Shown here: piece after piece, positions 19,901-26,958 of the stretch | How positions within the stretch are numbered: the first letter of the stretch is position 1 | Layout: each line of letters opens with the position of its first letter | NCBI GenBank assembly: GCA_964448135.1 | Contig: CAYUVH010000061.1 | Coordinates: forward strand, 1-60,985 | Direction: 5' to 3' | Source of the DNA: CAYUVH01 sp964448135 | Lineage (GTDB): Bacteria; Verrucomicrobiota; Verrucomicrobiia; Limisphaerales; UBA8199 | Length of the DNA stretch: 60,985 bases | Notes under the pieces: model-generated | Told to the model about the DNA's origin: nothing | Seen by the model: the letters and a program-made list of their open reading frames with translations, nothing else | The model's database searches: none | Position numbers and translations under genes: made by a program

Positions 19901-20638
19901 TTGCACCACCGAGGGCACGTTCGCGCCCACCACGGCGGCATCGTTCACGTTACCAATGAGCAACGCCATGAAATGCGTCCAATCCCAGTAAGGACCGGGG
20001 TCCGTGTGGGAATTGCAGGTGGCGTTGATGGAGGGATAGTTGGCGGCCATCCAGCTTGTCCAACCAGCAACAAGTTTCTGGCCGTGAGCGATGACGTGGT
20101 TGCGGTCCTTCGGAATGCCGTAGTTGTCGCAGAGATGCCGCTGCAACAGGGCCGACGCCTGGTACATGGCTTCCGAATACCACGCGGGCGTGCTGGCAAA
20201 GCCTTCGTGTTCGGTGCCGAACATCCAAGTGTTCCAACAGCCGGCATGCCAGGCGTAGTTTGATTCGCGCACGGCCTGGGTGATGTCGCCCGCGGCCGCA
20301 TCGCCCGGACGGTTTTCCGCATGCCCGAGATTGTCGCTGCCATTTTGCAAGCCGTTGACCATGTAATGAACGCTGACGGTGGTGTCGCAGCGGTTCATGT
20401 AGGAAATGCTGCTCAGGTAGTAACCCTCCATGTCGTGGATGACCACGAAATGCTTCCCGTTGCCGGAGGTGTAGTATTTGTTGCAACCGCTCGGCGGCGT
20501 CCAATGCGCGGGGGCGTAATCGGGTTGCGCCCACGCGGAACCGGCGGCCAGGATGAGACCGGCGGCGGGAGCGAGAGTTTTAAGATTCGTACCCCAGACG
20601 GTCGGAAAGCAGGGAGCCTGCGAAAGCGTGCGGTTCAT
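16934..20638 (-). CDS. Secreted multidomain N-acetylmuramoyl-L-alanine amidase
   Basis: 1234 residues. A signal peptide (LAPAAGLILAAGSAWAQ) follows a 20-residue lead. Residues about 45-230 are an Amidase_2/PGRP domain: KHFVVIHDMEGYY supplies the first zinc His, HVIAHGQKLVAGWTSW another His region, and HTDPGPYWDWTHFM the last ligands, so catalysis looks intact. Next is an NBR1-like Ig domain (VVQPGAAFTATITMTNNG), then a long linker with GGYGSSS- and PA14-like content (FLIGSDDGNRVWVNGNLVND), an FnIII-like module (NEIDLAWVAPLDQGVG), and a C-terminal Ig-like_3 repeat (SSVNPSDLGSNVTFTATITP). It should cleave peptidoglycan stem peptides extracellularly. It is far larger than housekeeping amidases (about 200-450 residues). 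Confidence 0.87.
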   Translation of the reverse strand: MNRTLSQAPCFPTVWGTNLKTLAPAAGLILAAGSAWAQPDYAPAHWTPPSGCNKYYTSGNGKHFVVIHDMEGYYLSSISYMNRCDTTVSVHYMVNGLQNGSDNLGHAENRPGDAAAGDITQAVRESNYAWHAGCWNTWMFGTEHEGFASTPAWYSEAMYQASALLQRHLCDNYGIPKDRNHVIAHGQKLVAGWTSWMAANYPSINATCNSHTDPGPYWDWTHFMALLIGNVNDAAVVGANVPSVVQPGAAFTATITMTNNGVNSWTSAGNYRLGSQGPQDNTTWGFGRVNLPSSPVTAGATTTFTINATAPSTPGAYTFAWKMVQDGVEWFGGTYSTTINVVSSTQGGGTPIGSYTVDWTGTPNGGGVGWGQNTCSGNIPQWYSYGVNVTGGGCTVFDRNLYWNTAQNWSGRGHFASDAQVTCSGTALAKYVLLNASNGDTATQPTLNQCPLNGYFSILDADWSDLSINGWRVNPNIADGGSGCNTSCGVPVLAASGMHIYGARWHYINDWTCVGGYGSSSVSDTANRSFTWGESGLYLYPAVDTSHGNVLTTGMGLSGKTPGRVTTGDCNNANTLDFKGNANAQGGGDNMDSYGFAWMYTPAGAGPKFLIGSDDGNRVWVNGNLVNDNNAARGLTRDQDETASIGLATGWNRIVFKVHNGTGGFNGTVSLRNGGSRKWNEPSVNVFDLGGFYSYGIGYEQNDWYPRLDVASFYGGSNPQSGGDYYGSNTTVTASGWASVTGPVPLWKVMHYEWGRGISGDSNYADTSGALSGTNWTHTATGITGHRRFHFFSVSRSGRTSFQTNGVTGGSYWADGGGASYMDVFIDNLPPANPAFSNVTAVAANEIDLAWVAPLDQGVGIVPGADEAADQTSNVSSNYYRVGDVGVQLYRNGSLLSGWSSGGEGAGDEFADVGLAANTPYTYTIQARDNNSESRGTWHNLTAQTGSNMVWTLSVPPASNSLGADKLSPVFGDTITWTAVGGFGPGKIQYYRYAWDTSPIHIWTDLETQWSTGTIAMAPTTAGTWYLHVKGYNGANVGNGTFDYAITVTPANSATALASSVNPSDLGSNVTFTATITPVSPAVTTPTGNVVFLANGAPFSTNALASGIAIAANSWLPAGTNTVLACYAGELNFLGSSNSVQQFVQDQAIPCSQTNSVGTLADNHDGTLTITFQGTVGAQYYVMAQTNPLAPIASWWGITAGTNTVTNGTGTWAVTITNNAPMQFYRAAAVSPCP

Positions 20639-20822
20639 GGATCAAGCACCGTTGGTTGTCCGTGGTTCAATTTTACGCCCCGGGATGCGCACCGATGGAG
20701 ACATAGCTGATTGAGACCCATACTTGGAAGGGTCGGCCAGTGTGTCAATTATTAATTGGCCCAGGCGTGGGCGGAATGACGAACAGGATGGAATTGCGAG
20801 GGAATCCGAATAAACTGATCAC

Positions 20823-22058
20823 ATGAACACCAAACTGCGGCCCTGGGTCTGCCTCCTTTCGCTCGCGCTATTCCTGCTTCCAGTTCGGAGCGCGGAAGCG
20901 ACCAAAACCGTTCCCCCGGAGCAGCGCATCCTGATCCTCGTTTCCCTAGATGCGTTTCGGTGGGATTACCTGGATAAATTTCAGCCGCCGAATTTGTCGA
21001 AACTTGCGAAGGAAGGGACGCGCGCGGAAAAACTGATTCCAACGTTTCCTTCGATGACGTTTCCGAATCATCACACGATCGCCACGGGATTGTGGCCGGA
21101 GCACCACGGAATTTTGCACAACGGCTTTTACGACCCGGCGACGAAGCAGTTTTTCACCATGGCCAACGGTGGAACGAACGGCGCCTGGTGGGGCGGCGAA
21201 CCGATCTGGGTGACGGCGGTCAAGCAAGGGCGGGTCGCGGATGGCCTCTTGTGGCCGGGCATCGCGACAACCATCCAGGGGCAACGCGCCACTGAGGCGG
21301 TGACTTTTGACATGAAGATATCCTCGACTGAGTGCGTGGACCGCGGCCTGGCCTACCTCGATCAACCAGCCGAGAAGCGGCCGGCGCTGTTGATCCTGTA
21401 TTTTCACCAGGTGGACAGCGTGGGTCACAAGCGGGGACCGGATTCGCCGGAGTTGCGAGCCGCAGTGACCGAGGTGGACAACGCCATCGGGCGGTTGGTC
21501 GAGGGATTGCATCAGCGGAAGCTCGATGACGCGGCGAACCTCGTGATCGTCTCGGATCACGGCATGACCGAAGTAAGCACCAACCGGATGATCGTGCTGC
21601 CCGAATTCGTGAAGGCCAACGAAGCGCAGGTAGACTTCAGCGGCGCGATCGCGGGATTGCGGCCGCTCGAGGGTGATGTGGCTGGTCTATACGCAAAATT
21701 CGCCGGGCACGAAAACCACTTCAAGGCCTATCACCGGGAGGACCTGCCGGAAGCGTGGCATTTCCGCGACAACCCGAAGATTCCGCCGGTGATCCTGGTG
21801 GCGGATGAGGGGTGGTATCTCAGCAAACGCGCACCAGACAAGCTGGGCCATGAGTTTGAGAAAGCCACGCATGGATTTGATCCGCAGGGTCCGAACATGG
21901 GCGCGATGTTCATTGCGTCCGGACCGGCGTTTCGCACGAACACGGTGATTTCACCAGTTCAAAACGTGCACGTATACAATTTGCTTTGTGCAACGCTCGG
22001 ATTGAAGCCAGCGCCGAACGATGGAGACGATCGATTGGTGAAGCAGGTGATGAAGTAG
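20823..22058 (+). CDS. Type I phosphodiesterase / nucleotide pyrophosphatase (ectonucleotide pyrophosphatase-like)
   Basis: 411 residues. Signal peptide at the N-terminus (LRPWVCLLSLALFLLPVRSA). It belongs to the alkaline-phosphatase superfamily: the nucleophile Thr is at residue 79 in PTFPSMTFPNHHTIATG; metal ligands are expected in ILVSLDAFRWDYL, VIVSDHGMTEVST and the His of HGFDPQGPNMGAMFIASGP. It should hydrolyse phosphodiester or pyrophosphate bonds outside the cytoplasm. Substrate unknown. The stop codon TAG (22056-22058) overlaps the first units of a heptamer array, so this gene ends exactly at the insertion border of the element described next. Confidence 0.92.
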   Translation: MNTKLRPWVCLLSLALFLLPVRSAEATKTVPPEQRILILVSLDAFRWDYLDKFQPPNLSKLAKEGTRAEKLIPTFPSMTFPNHHTIATGLWPEHHGILHNGFYDPATKQFFTMANGGTNGAWWGGEPIWVTAVKQGRVADGLLWPGIATTIQGQRATEAVTFDMKISSTECVDRGLAYLDQPAEKRPALLILYFHQVDSVGHKRGPDSPELRAAVTEVDNAIGRLVEGLHQRKLDDAANLVIVSDHGMTEVSTNRMIVLPEFVKANEAQVDFSGAIAGLRPLEGDVAGLYAKFAGHENHFKAYHREDLPEAWHFRDNPKIPPVILVADEGWYLSKRAPDKLGHEFEKATHGFDPQGPNMGAMFIASGPAFRTNTVISPVQNVHVYNLLCATLGLKPAPNDGDDRLVKQVMK

Positions 22059-22084
22059 TTGAGGGTTGAAGGTTGAGGGTTGAG
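22057..22084 (+). repeat. Left heptamer arm
   Basis: Four consecutive 7-bp units. The first begins with the A of the upstream stop codon TAG. The G-rich units end about 18 bp before the ATG; they are the only purine-rich tract in that leader, so they may also act as a weak ribosome binding site. Confidence 0.85.
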
Positions 22085-22102
22085 GGTGAAGAATCGCGGC
22101 CT

Positions 22103-22459
22103 ATGTTTAACTTCGAGAAGCTTGACACCTGGCACGAGGCGATTGCTTTTGCTGACCTCACTTACAAGCTCACGCGGAATTTTCCGGCAGATGAGCGCTT
22201 TGGTCTAACAAATCAAATGCGGAGAGCGGCCGTCTCGATATCGTCGAATCTCGCGGAAGGATGCTCGCGCTCTTCAAAGATTGACTATGCGCGATTCATT
22301 GAGATTGCTACCGGCAGTGTCTTTGAAGTTGTCTCGCAGGCAACTATCGGACGAAATCAGGGCTTTATGAGCAAGGAGCAATATCGGGAGCTATATGAAG
22401 CTGCCGAGAAGCAAAGCCGCATGTTAAGCGGCCTGCGCACTTCGCTTAAGGTCTCTTAA
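22103..22459 (+). CDS. Four-helix-bundle protein (23S rRNA intervening-sequence / Avd-like family)
   Basis: 118 residues from MFNFEKLDTWHEAIAFADL; the upstream in-frame start at 22073 lies inside the heptamer arm and is rejected. The family signature is strong: a short N-terminal FEKLDTWHEA, then YKLTRNFPADERFGLTNQM, RRAAVSISSNLAEGCSRSS, and a hydrophobic helix with SVFEVVSQATIG. These small bundles were first seen in 23S rRNA intervening sequences, and a relative (Avd) works with the reverse transcriptase of diversity-generating retroelements. Function outside that is not established. Here no RT or rRNA is nearby; the gene sits alone inside inverted heptamer arms. Confidence 0.93.
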   Translation: MFNFEKLDTWHEAIAFADLTYKLTRNFPADERFGLTNQMRRAAVSISSNLAEGCSRSSKIDYARFIEIATGSVFEVVSQATIGRNQGFMSKEQYRELYEAAEKQSRMLSGLRTSLKVS

Positions 22460-22461
22460 CC

Positions 22462-22489
22462 CTCAACTCTCAACCTTCAACTCTCAACT
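22462..22489 (-). repeat. Right heptamer arm
   Basis: Four 7-bp units in inverse orientation to the left arm (AGTTGAG at 22489-22483 outermost). The last unit meets the stop codon TAG (22490-22488) of the TolC-like gene. A fifth, degenerate unit (22455-22461) contains the stop codon of the four-helix-bundle gene. Confidence 0.85.
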
Positions 22490-23870
22490 AGTTGGAGGGA
22501 ATATTCGCCCCGATCGCGCGGGCCATGCGGGCGCGGGCGACTTCGTAATCGCGGACGGCGGTGTTCTGCGTCGTCTGGGCCTCGGTGAGGGCGGAACGGG
22601 CGCTGAGGACGTCGAGTTGCGTGCCGGTGCCGGCGTCGTTGCGGGAGGTGGCCAGGCGCAGGGTTTCCTCCGCTTGCTCGACGACTTTACGGGTGGACTC
22701 AAGGACCTCGCGGGCTTCGATGAAATTTGAATAGGCAGTGCGGACGTCGAGTTCCACTTTGCGGGTGTAATCATCCAATTCCACGGTGGTGCGGTCGTGC
22801 AGCGCCTGGGCTTCCATGACTTTGCCACGGGTGAGAAAACCATCGAAGATATTCCAGTTGAGCTGCACACCCGCGACCCAGCCATTCACGGGCTGGGCGA
22901 GGTCGGTGGAGAACATGGAGTTTCGGCCTTCGTAGCCGGCGTAGGCTTCGAGCCGGGGGAGGTAACCGGCCTTGGCGCGGACAACATCCTCGTGGCGCAG
23001 GGCCTGGGTCTTGCGCAGCGAGCCCAATTCCGGTCGCTGCGCAAAGGCGAGCGCGATGGAGGGTGACAAAGCAATTTCGTAAGGTTCGGCGACAAGCTTG
23101 TCGGTGAGGTTCAGCGGAATTTCGTCGCCGGTGTCTTTGGGGATGTCGAACGCGAGCCGATTGGCGAGGATGTTTTTCGCGATGCGATAAGCGTTGCGCG
23201 AGCGGCTCAATTTGGGGCGTTCATTGGCGAGCTCGACCTCCGCGCGCAACACGTTATAGCGCGTCACGGTGCCGGCATCGAAGCGCCGTTGCGTATCGGC
23301 GAGTTCGTTCGTCAGCAGATTCACCGCGGTCTCGTTCACCACAATCTGCAACTCGGCGAGGAGCACGTTGTAATAGGCCACCTGGGTTTCCACGATGGAA
23401 TCGGCGACGACGACCTGGTAGTCGAGCAACGACCGCTCCTTGATCAATTTGGCGGCGCGCAGTGAAGACAGCATGCGGCCGCCTTCGTACAGCGATTGAA
23501 CGACGCGGAACTGCGAGTTCCAATTCTGGTCGGTGCCGAAGGTGATACCGGGAATGTCGGGGCTGTCCACATTCTTCGGCTGCGTGGCGCCGAAATCGCC
23601 CGCGACGCCGGCTTTGGGAATGACGATCGCCTGGGTTTGGATGGCGATGCCGGTCGCGGCTTCGACATCCTTGGCCGCTTTGCGCACCTCCGGCCCCTGG
23701 CGCAGAGCGAGCGTGATCGCATCCGCCATCGAGAGTGGTGCGGTCATGAATCGCACGGGGGCATTGGTGGAGGGCAGTGGCTGGGGTTCGGCCAGGGCCG
23801 GACTGCCCAGCGCCAACCAAGCCACGGTGAAAGGAGCCAGGAAGCGGAGCCGCAAAGATGGAGCACTCAT
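22488..23870 (-). CDS. TolC-family outer membrane efflux protein
   Basis: 460 residues. Signal peptide (FLAPFTVAWLALGSPALA). The body is the outer-membrane-efflux repeat: two halves, each with long helices and short strands, e.g. SMADAITLALRQGPEVRKAA and YEIALSPSIALAFAQRPELG, and the conserved QLDVLSARSALTEAQ near the end. It would form a trimeric outer-membrane channel serving a type I secretion or RND/MFS pump. No pump or membrane-fusion protein is beside it; the upstream gene is an APC permease. Its last codons and TAG stop lie directly at the border of the heptamer-flanked element. Confidence 0.92.
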   Translation of the reverse strand: MSAPSLRLRFLAPFTVAWLALGSPALAEPQPLPSTNAPVRFMTAPLSMADAITLALRQGPEVRKAAKDVEAATGIAIQTQAIVIPKAGVAGDFGATQPKNVDSPDIPGITFGTDQNWNSQFRVVQSLYEGGRMLSSLRAAKLIKERSLLDYQVVVADSIVETQVAYYNVLLAELQIVVNETAVNLLTNELADTQRRFDAGTVTRYNVLRAEVELANERPKLSRSRNAYRIAKNILANRLAFDIPKDTGDEIPLNLTDKLVAEPYEIALSPSIALAFAQRPELGSLRKTQALRHEDVVRAKAGYLPRLEAYAGYEGRNSMFSTDLAQPVNGWVAGVQLNWNIFDGFLTRGKVMEAQALHDRTTVELDDYTRKVELDVRTAYSNFIEAREVLESTRKVVEQAEETLRLATSRNDAGTGTQLDVLSARSALTEAQTTQNTAVRDYEVARARMARAIGANIPSN

Positions 23871-23892
23871 TTGCAGCCACCAGCTTGCCGCT

Positions 23893-25650
23893 TCACCCGA
23901 TCACTATCAAGTGCATCGAATCCGGCAGATTGGCGGCCACCCGGGCGACGACATTGCCCTTCAGCAGATTGACCAGGGTCGCGCGGCGGCTGCCGCCCAG
24001 GACAACCGTGTCCACGCCAAAGGTTGCCGCGATATCAATGATGGTGTCCGCCGGCGAATCGCTCACGCTGTAAAGGCGGTTGATCTTGAGGCCTTTGCTC
24101 TCCGCCTCGATGCGGGTAAAGAGCGCGCGCGCATCCGGGTCGTGCTGCCAGCCGCTGCCGGGATCGACACTGGCGACCACCTCGCGCACATAGAGCACCA
24201 GGAGTTGCGCACCGCGGATGCGACTTTCCTCCAGGGCAAATTGCAATGCCGGCGTCCAACCGCGAGCGGCGACGAGGATGAACTGTCCAAGGAACGGCGC
24301 GGGCGCGGCTTCAGTCGTGCCCCCCGGAGCGGTCGTTGCGGAAGCGGCCGGCGCGGCGTGGGCTGGTTTGTGGCTGCGATGGCGGATGGTCACGGCCCGC
24401 ATGGCCAGGCCGATGGCGAGGACGATCACCACGAACAGCAGCGCGTAGGGTTTGCTGATGGCAATCGTGATCCAGATCGCGGCCAGAATAATAAAGGTCG
24501 CGCTCATGATGAGCCGCTCGTAGCGCTTCAGCGGCAATTTCTTCGCAAAGGCGAGGGAACCCAGATTGATGGAGATGGCGCCCACCACGCCAATGGCGTA
24601 GAGCGCAGCCAGTCCTTCGACGGAATCGTCGATGTTCAGCACGACGACGGGCAGCACGGTGGCCGTGATGAGCCCCACCCAAGGCACACCGAAACGATTG
24701 AGGAGGAGAAATGTGTCCGGCAACTCGCCGTCGCGCGCCATCACATAGAGGAGCGCGACCATCCCGGTGATGGCGGTATTCACGGCCGAAATCAGCAGAA
24801 GCCCGACGACCCAGGCGATCACGATGCCGAACTTCGGCCCGACGAACACCTCGCCCATGAAGCGGAGCATGTCGTTTTGATGATCCTTTACGCCGTAAGG
24901 CAGACACATGGAGACCACGCTGAGCAAGGCCGTGCCGACCACCACATCGATCATCACCACCAAAATCGCCCGTCGTGCACTGATGAGCACGGAGGGCTTG
25001 TTCACGGAGCAGGCCGGATCCAGCTTCAACACGCCGGTACTGCTGGCCGCCACCTCCACGCCCGACAAAGCGAGGATCATGTCCACGAAGCGGGTCCAAT
25101 TTACCGCCAGCCCGCCATCCGGCATGGTCGCGTGGATCTGGCCGATGTGGGGCAGTCCATAGCAAATCAGCACCACCACTGCCACCACGGTGGGGATGGA
25201 TAGCCACACGGCGATGCCGCCTGTGTGCTTGGGTCCAAGAAAATTCACCGCCCCGATGATGAATATCGTCATGATGGCCCACTTCTTCGCAGTAGCCGGA
25301 TCCTGCACGCCAAGGTAATGGAAGGCGTCGAGGCAGCTCAGCGACGCGGTGACGATGAAATCCGCCAGCAGGAGCAAACCGCCAATGGTGGCCAGTTGCC
25401 GGGAATGAAGGCCGGCGGCGGTGTAGACCCCGCCGCCGTTGGGAAAGTGTTTACAAACCCAGATGTAGTTGATGCCGACCAGGGCGGTCAGCGCGCACAC
25501 GGCCAGCAGATGCGGCAGAGCGGCGTAGCCGACGGCGGCCAGCGCGAGACCGATGACATACGCTTTGCTGGTTCCCCAGTCCCCGTATAGCAGTGCGGCG
25601 GCGCGAACCCAACCCACATTGCGTGGGCGGCCAATAGTGCTGATTTCCAT
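23893..25650 (-). CDS. APC-superfamily permease with C-terminal universal-stress domain
   Basis: 585 residues. About 12 membrane helices cover residues 20-430, starting SKAYVIGLALAAVGYAALPH, with LLLADFIVTASLSCLDAFHY and FVVIVLAIGLAMRAV among them. The arrangement resembles amino-acid/polyamine permeases and K+ transporters of the APC fold. A linker rich in Ala/Pro is followed by a USP domain of about 130 residues: GQFILVAARGWTPALQFALE and VDTVVLGGSRRATLVNLL, with the ATP-loop consensus partly kept. USP fusions often regulate the transporter by nucleotide binding. It lies 22 bp upstream of the TolC-like gene and may be cotranscribed with it. Confidence 0.87.
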   Translation of the reverse strand: MEISTIGRPRNVGWVRAAALLYGDWGTSKAYVIGLALAAVGYAALPHLLAVCALTALVGINYIWVCKHFPNGGGVYTAAGLHSRQLATIGGLLLLADFIVTASLSCLDAFHYLGVQDPATAKKWAIMTIFIIGAVNFLGPKHTGGIAVWLSIPTVVAVVVLICYGLPHIGQIHATMPDGGLAVNWTRFVDMILALSGVEVAASSTGVLKLDPACSVNKPSVLISARRAILVVMIDVVVGTALLSVVSMCLPYGVKDHQNDMLRFMGEVFVGPKFGIVIAWVVGLLLISAVNTAITGMVALLYVMARDGELPDTFLLLNRFGVPWVGLITATVLPVVVLNIDDSVEGLAALYAIGVVGAISINLGSLAFAKKLPLKRYERLIMSATFIILAAIWITIAISKPYALLFVVIVLAIGLAMRAVTIRHRSHKPAHAAPAASATTAPGGTTEAAPAPFLGQFILVAARGWTPALQFALEESRIRGAQLLVLYVREVVASVDPGSGWQHDPDARALFTRIEAESKGLKINRLYSVSDSPADTIIDIAATFGVDTVVLGGSRRATLVNLLKGNVVARVAANLPDSMHLIVIG

Positions 25651-25775
25651 ACCTTCGGCTCAACGCCGAAGCGGGTCTGAATTCATGCGGCGCCCTGAAT
25701 AACAGGTTTGGAGGGAAACTCAAGCACGACCGGGATAAAAATAAGTCAAACAACTTATAAACCACTACCAGCGAA

Positions 25776-26426
25776 TTACTTACATTTACATTCGCGCCGC
25801 CAATAGTCGCTCCTTAGTAGTCCCCATTCGCTTAATTTACGCTGTTGGAGCCGGAACCCGTGCCGCTGGAGGATTCCGTCGGGGTCGGAGAGTCGCTTCG
25901 CCGGAAGGCGCGTGGACAGGCGGAAGAAGGCATACATGGATTTGAGGATGAGGCGAGCTCGCAGCCGGGAAAGCCCGCGGGCAGGCGCCTGAAAGTCGGC
26001 CAGCAACCAGGCCGCGCCAGGACGGGCAGCTTGGGCGAGTTTTGAAACGACGCTTTCGAGTTGGTCCGGGGGAAAACAATCGAGGAAAAAGTGAGTGACA
26101 ATGAGATCGGCTGAGGCAGTGGGAGGATTCCAAGTCAGCAGGTCGGCTTCGATGAAGGTGGTTTGCCCAGGGTCGAGGCAGGTGGATTTCAAATTCCCAC
26201 AAGCAGCGAGGAGCATCCGAGGGCTGGAGTCCACACAAGTGATCGAGGCAGAGGGCAAGCGCCGGCGGCACTCGACCAGGAAGCGACCGGGGCCTTCACC
26301 TAATATCAAGACATCGTGGGCGACGGGGATTTGCTCAAGAAAAGCCGTCCGGCAGCGCTGGAGTTTCTCGCCCGCGAGGACAAACTCCATCCAACGATAA
26401 TGCGGCGCCAGAGTGTCGAAGCTCAC
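25776..26426 (-). CDS. SAM-dependent methyltransferase
   Basis: 216 residues, starting at GTG (26426) in a 4-bp overlap (GTGA) with the stop of the upstream membrane-protein gene. Class I Rossmann motifs: LILGEGPGRFLVECRRRLP (motif I), ITCVDSSPRMLLAA (acid strand 2), and ADLIVTHFFLDCFPPDQL (motif II region). C-terminal RPGAAWLLADFQAPARG resembles ubiquinone/menaquinone-type enzymes. The acceptor is unknown. Confidence 0.88.
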   Translation of the reverse strand: MSFDTLAPHYRWMEFVLAGEKLQRCRTAFLEQIPVAHDVLILGEGPGRFLVECRRRLPSASITCVDSSPRMLLAACGNLKSTCLDPGQTTFIEADLLTWNPPTASADLIVTHFFLDCFPPDQLESVVSKLAQAARPGAAWLLADFQAPARGLSRLRARLILKSMYAFFRLSTRLPAKRLSDPDGILQRHGFRLQQRKLSEWGLLRSDYWRRECKCK

Positions 26427-26848
26427 AAACGAACGAAATTTGGAATTTGGACCTTGGAGCTTATCTGGTCCTTGGTTCCTGGTCCTTGGAGTTTCTCCCT
26501 ACGCCACCACATTCCCGCCACCAACCCACCCACGGCATACGCCACCACATCCCATACATCCCCCGTCGTGTGTATGATATGCGGGCCGATCCATTCGAAG
26601 AGAACGGACCACACGCAAAGCTGGAACAAAATCTCGCCCGCGTGCGGCGGGCCGTCATCCGCGCGAAGCTTCAGCCAGCGTTGCAAGAGCAGCAACGGCG
26701 GCAGCGCACAGGGGATGAGCAGCAGGTCGTTGAACCACGAATGCAAAAACACGCTATGCAAGTGGGGCTTGAGCAGCCAGCGGTTCACAGCATACGCGGT
26801 GCAGCAGGCCAGAAAACACGGATCACGCAGATACCGGAACGGGCGCAT
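26423..26848 (-). CDS. Small integral membrane protein whose C-terminus is encoded by a heptamer array
   Basis: 141 residues. Three to four membrane segments can be seen: CFLACCTAYAVNRWLLKP, WFNDLLLIPCALPPLLLLQR, ILFQLCVWSVLFEWIGPHII and VVAYAVGGLVAGMWW. The pattern (IGPHII, WDVVAYAVGG) is a conserved hypothetical of the VanZ-like type, my loose match. After REK the last 20 or so residues (LQGPGTKDQ, then SSKVQIPNFVRL) are encoded by the repeat at 26440-26492, so the native tail was probably replaced when the element arrived. The stop overlaps the next gene's GTG. Confidence 0.75.
   Translation of the reverse strand: MRPFRYLRDPCFLACCTAYAVNRWLLKPHLHSVFLHSWFNDLLLIPCALPPLLLLQRWLKLRADDGPPHAGEILFQLCVWSVLFEWIGPHIIHTTGDVWDVVAYAVGGLVAGMWWRREKLQGPGTKDQISSKVQIPNFVRL
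26440..26492 (-). repeat. Solo heptamer array inside a coding region
   Basis: 53 bp on the minus strand with unit lengths 7,7,7,7,11,7,7. Units end CCAA or CCAG: ACTCCAA at 26492-26486 is first, the 11-mer at 26464-26454 begins ATAAG, and ATTCCAA at 26446-26440 is last. It is translated as the C-terminal tail of the small membrane protein. Confidence 0.85.
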
Positions 26849-26849
26849 G

Positions 26850-26927
26850 TCAGAGCAACGCCAGGATGATCATGCCGAAGCCAACTGCCAGCAGGAGCTT
26901 CAGCAGCAGGATTTTTATTAGGAGCAT
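26850..26927 (-). CDS. Possible 25-residue hydrophobic peptide
   Basis: An ATG (26927) opens a frame reading MLLIKILLLKLLLAVGFGMI and ending LALL, a single membrane helix. Its stop falls one base before the ATG of the 141-residue membrane protein on the same strand. No clear ribosome binding site is visible. It may be a small membrane protein or a chance hydrophobic ORF; tight spacing is the only support. Confidence 0.3.
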   Translation of the reverse strand: MLLIKILLLKLLLAVGFGMIILALL

Positions 26928-26958
26928 AAGTATTGAATCGCCTTCGCGTGGCGAAACG

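Larger units (their letters stand above)
22056..22490. mobile_element. Putative mini-element: four-helix-bundle gene flanked by inverted heptamer arrays
   Basis: The element spans TA-to-TA. Left arm: four phased heptamers at 22057-22084 (NNTTGAR type, for example GGTTGAA at 22064-22070). Right arm: the same four on the other strand at 22462-22489, pairing 26 of 28 bases. The dinucleotide TA precedes the left arm (22056-22057) and follows the right arm (22489-22490), as a TA target duplication would. The left gene's TAG and the TolC-like gene's TAG both sit on this border. One ORF, a four-helix-bundle protein, fills the interior. No transposase is present. Mobility is an inference. Confidence 0.7.

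Noticed and set aside
20746..20758. Palindrome CAATTA-T-TAATTG between the amidase and phosphodiesterase genes
   Set aside because: Short and single; no regulator or second copy ties it to a function.
22056..22490. Known insertion sequence or DGR
   Set aside because: No transposase, no reverse transcriptase and no template/variable repeat are visible; the four-helix protein alone does not define either.
23533..25203. Long plus-strand open frame over the TolC-like and permease genes
   Set aside because: His/Gln/Asp-rich nonsense translation; both minus-strand genes have clear motifs.
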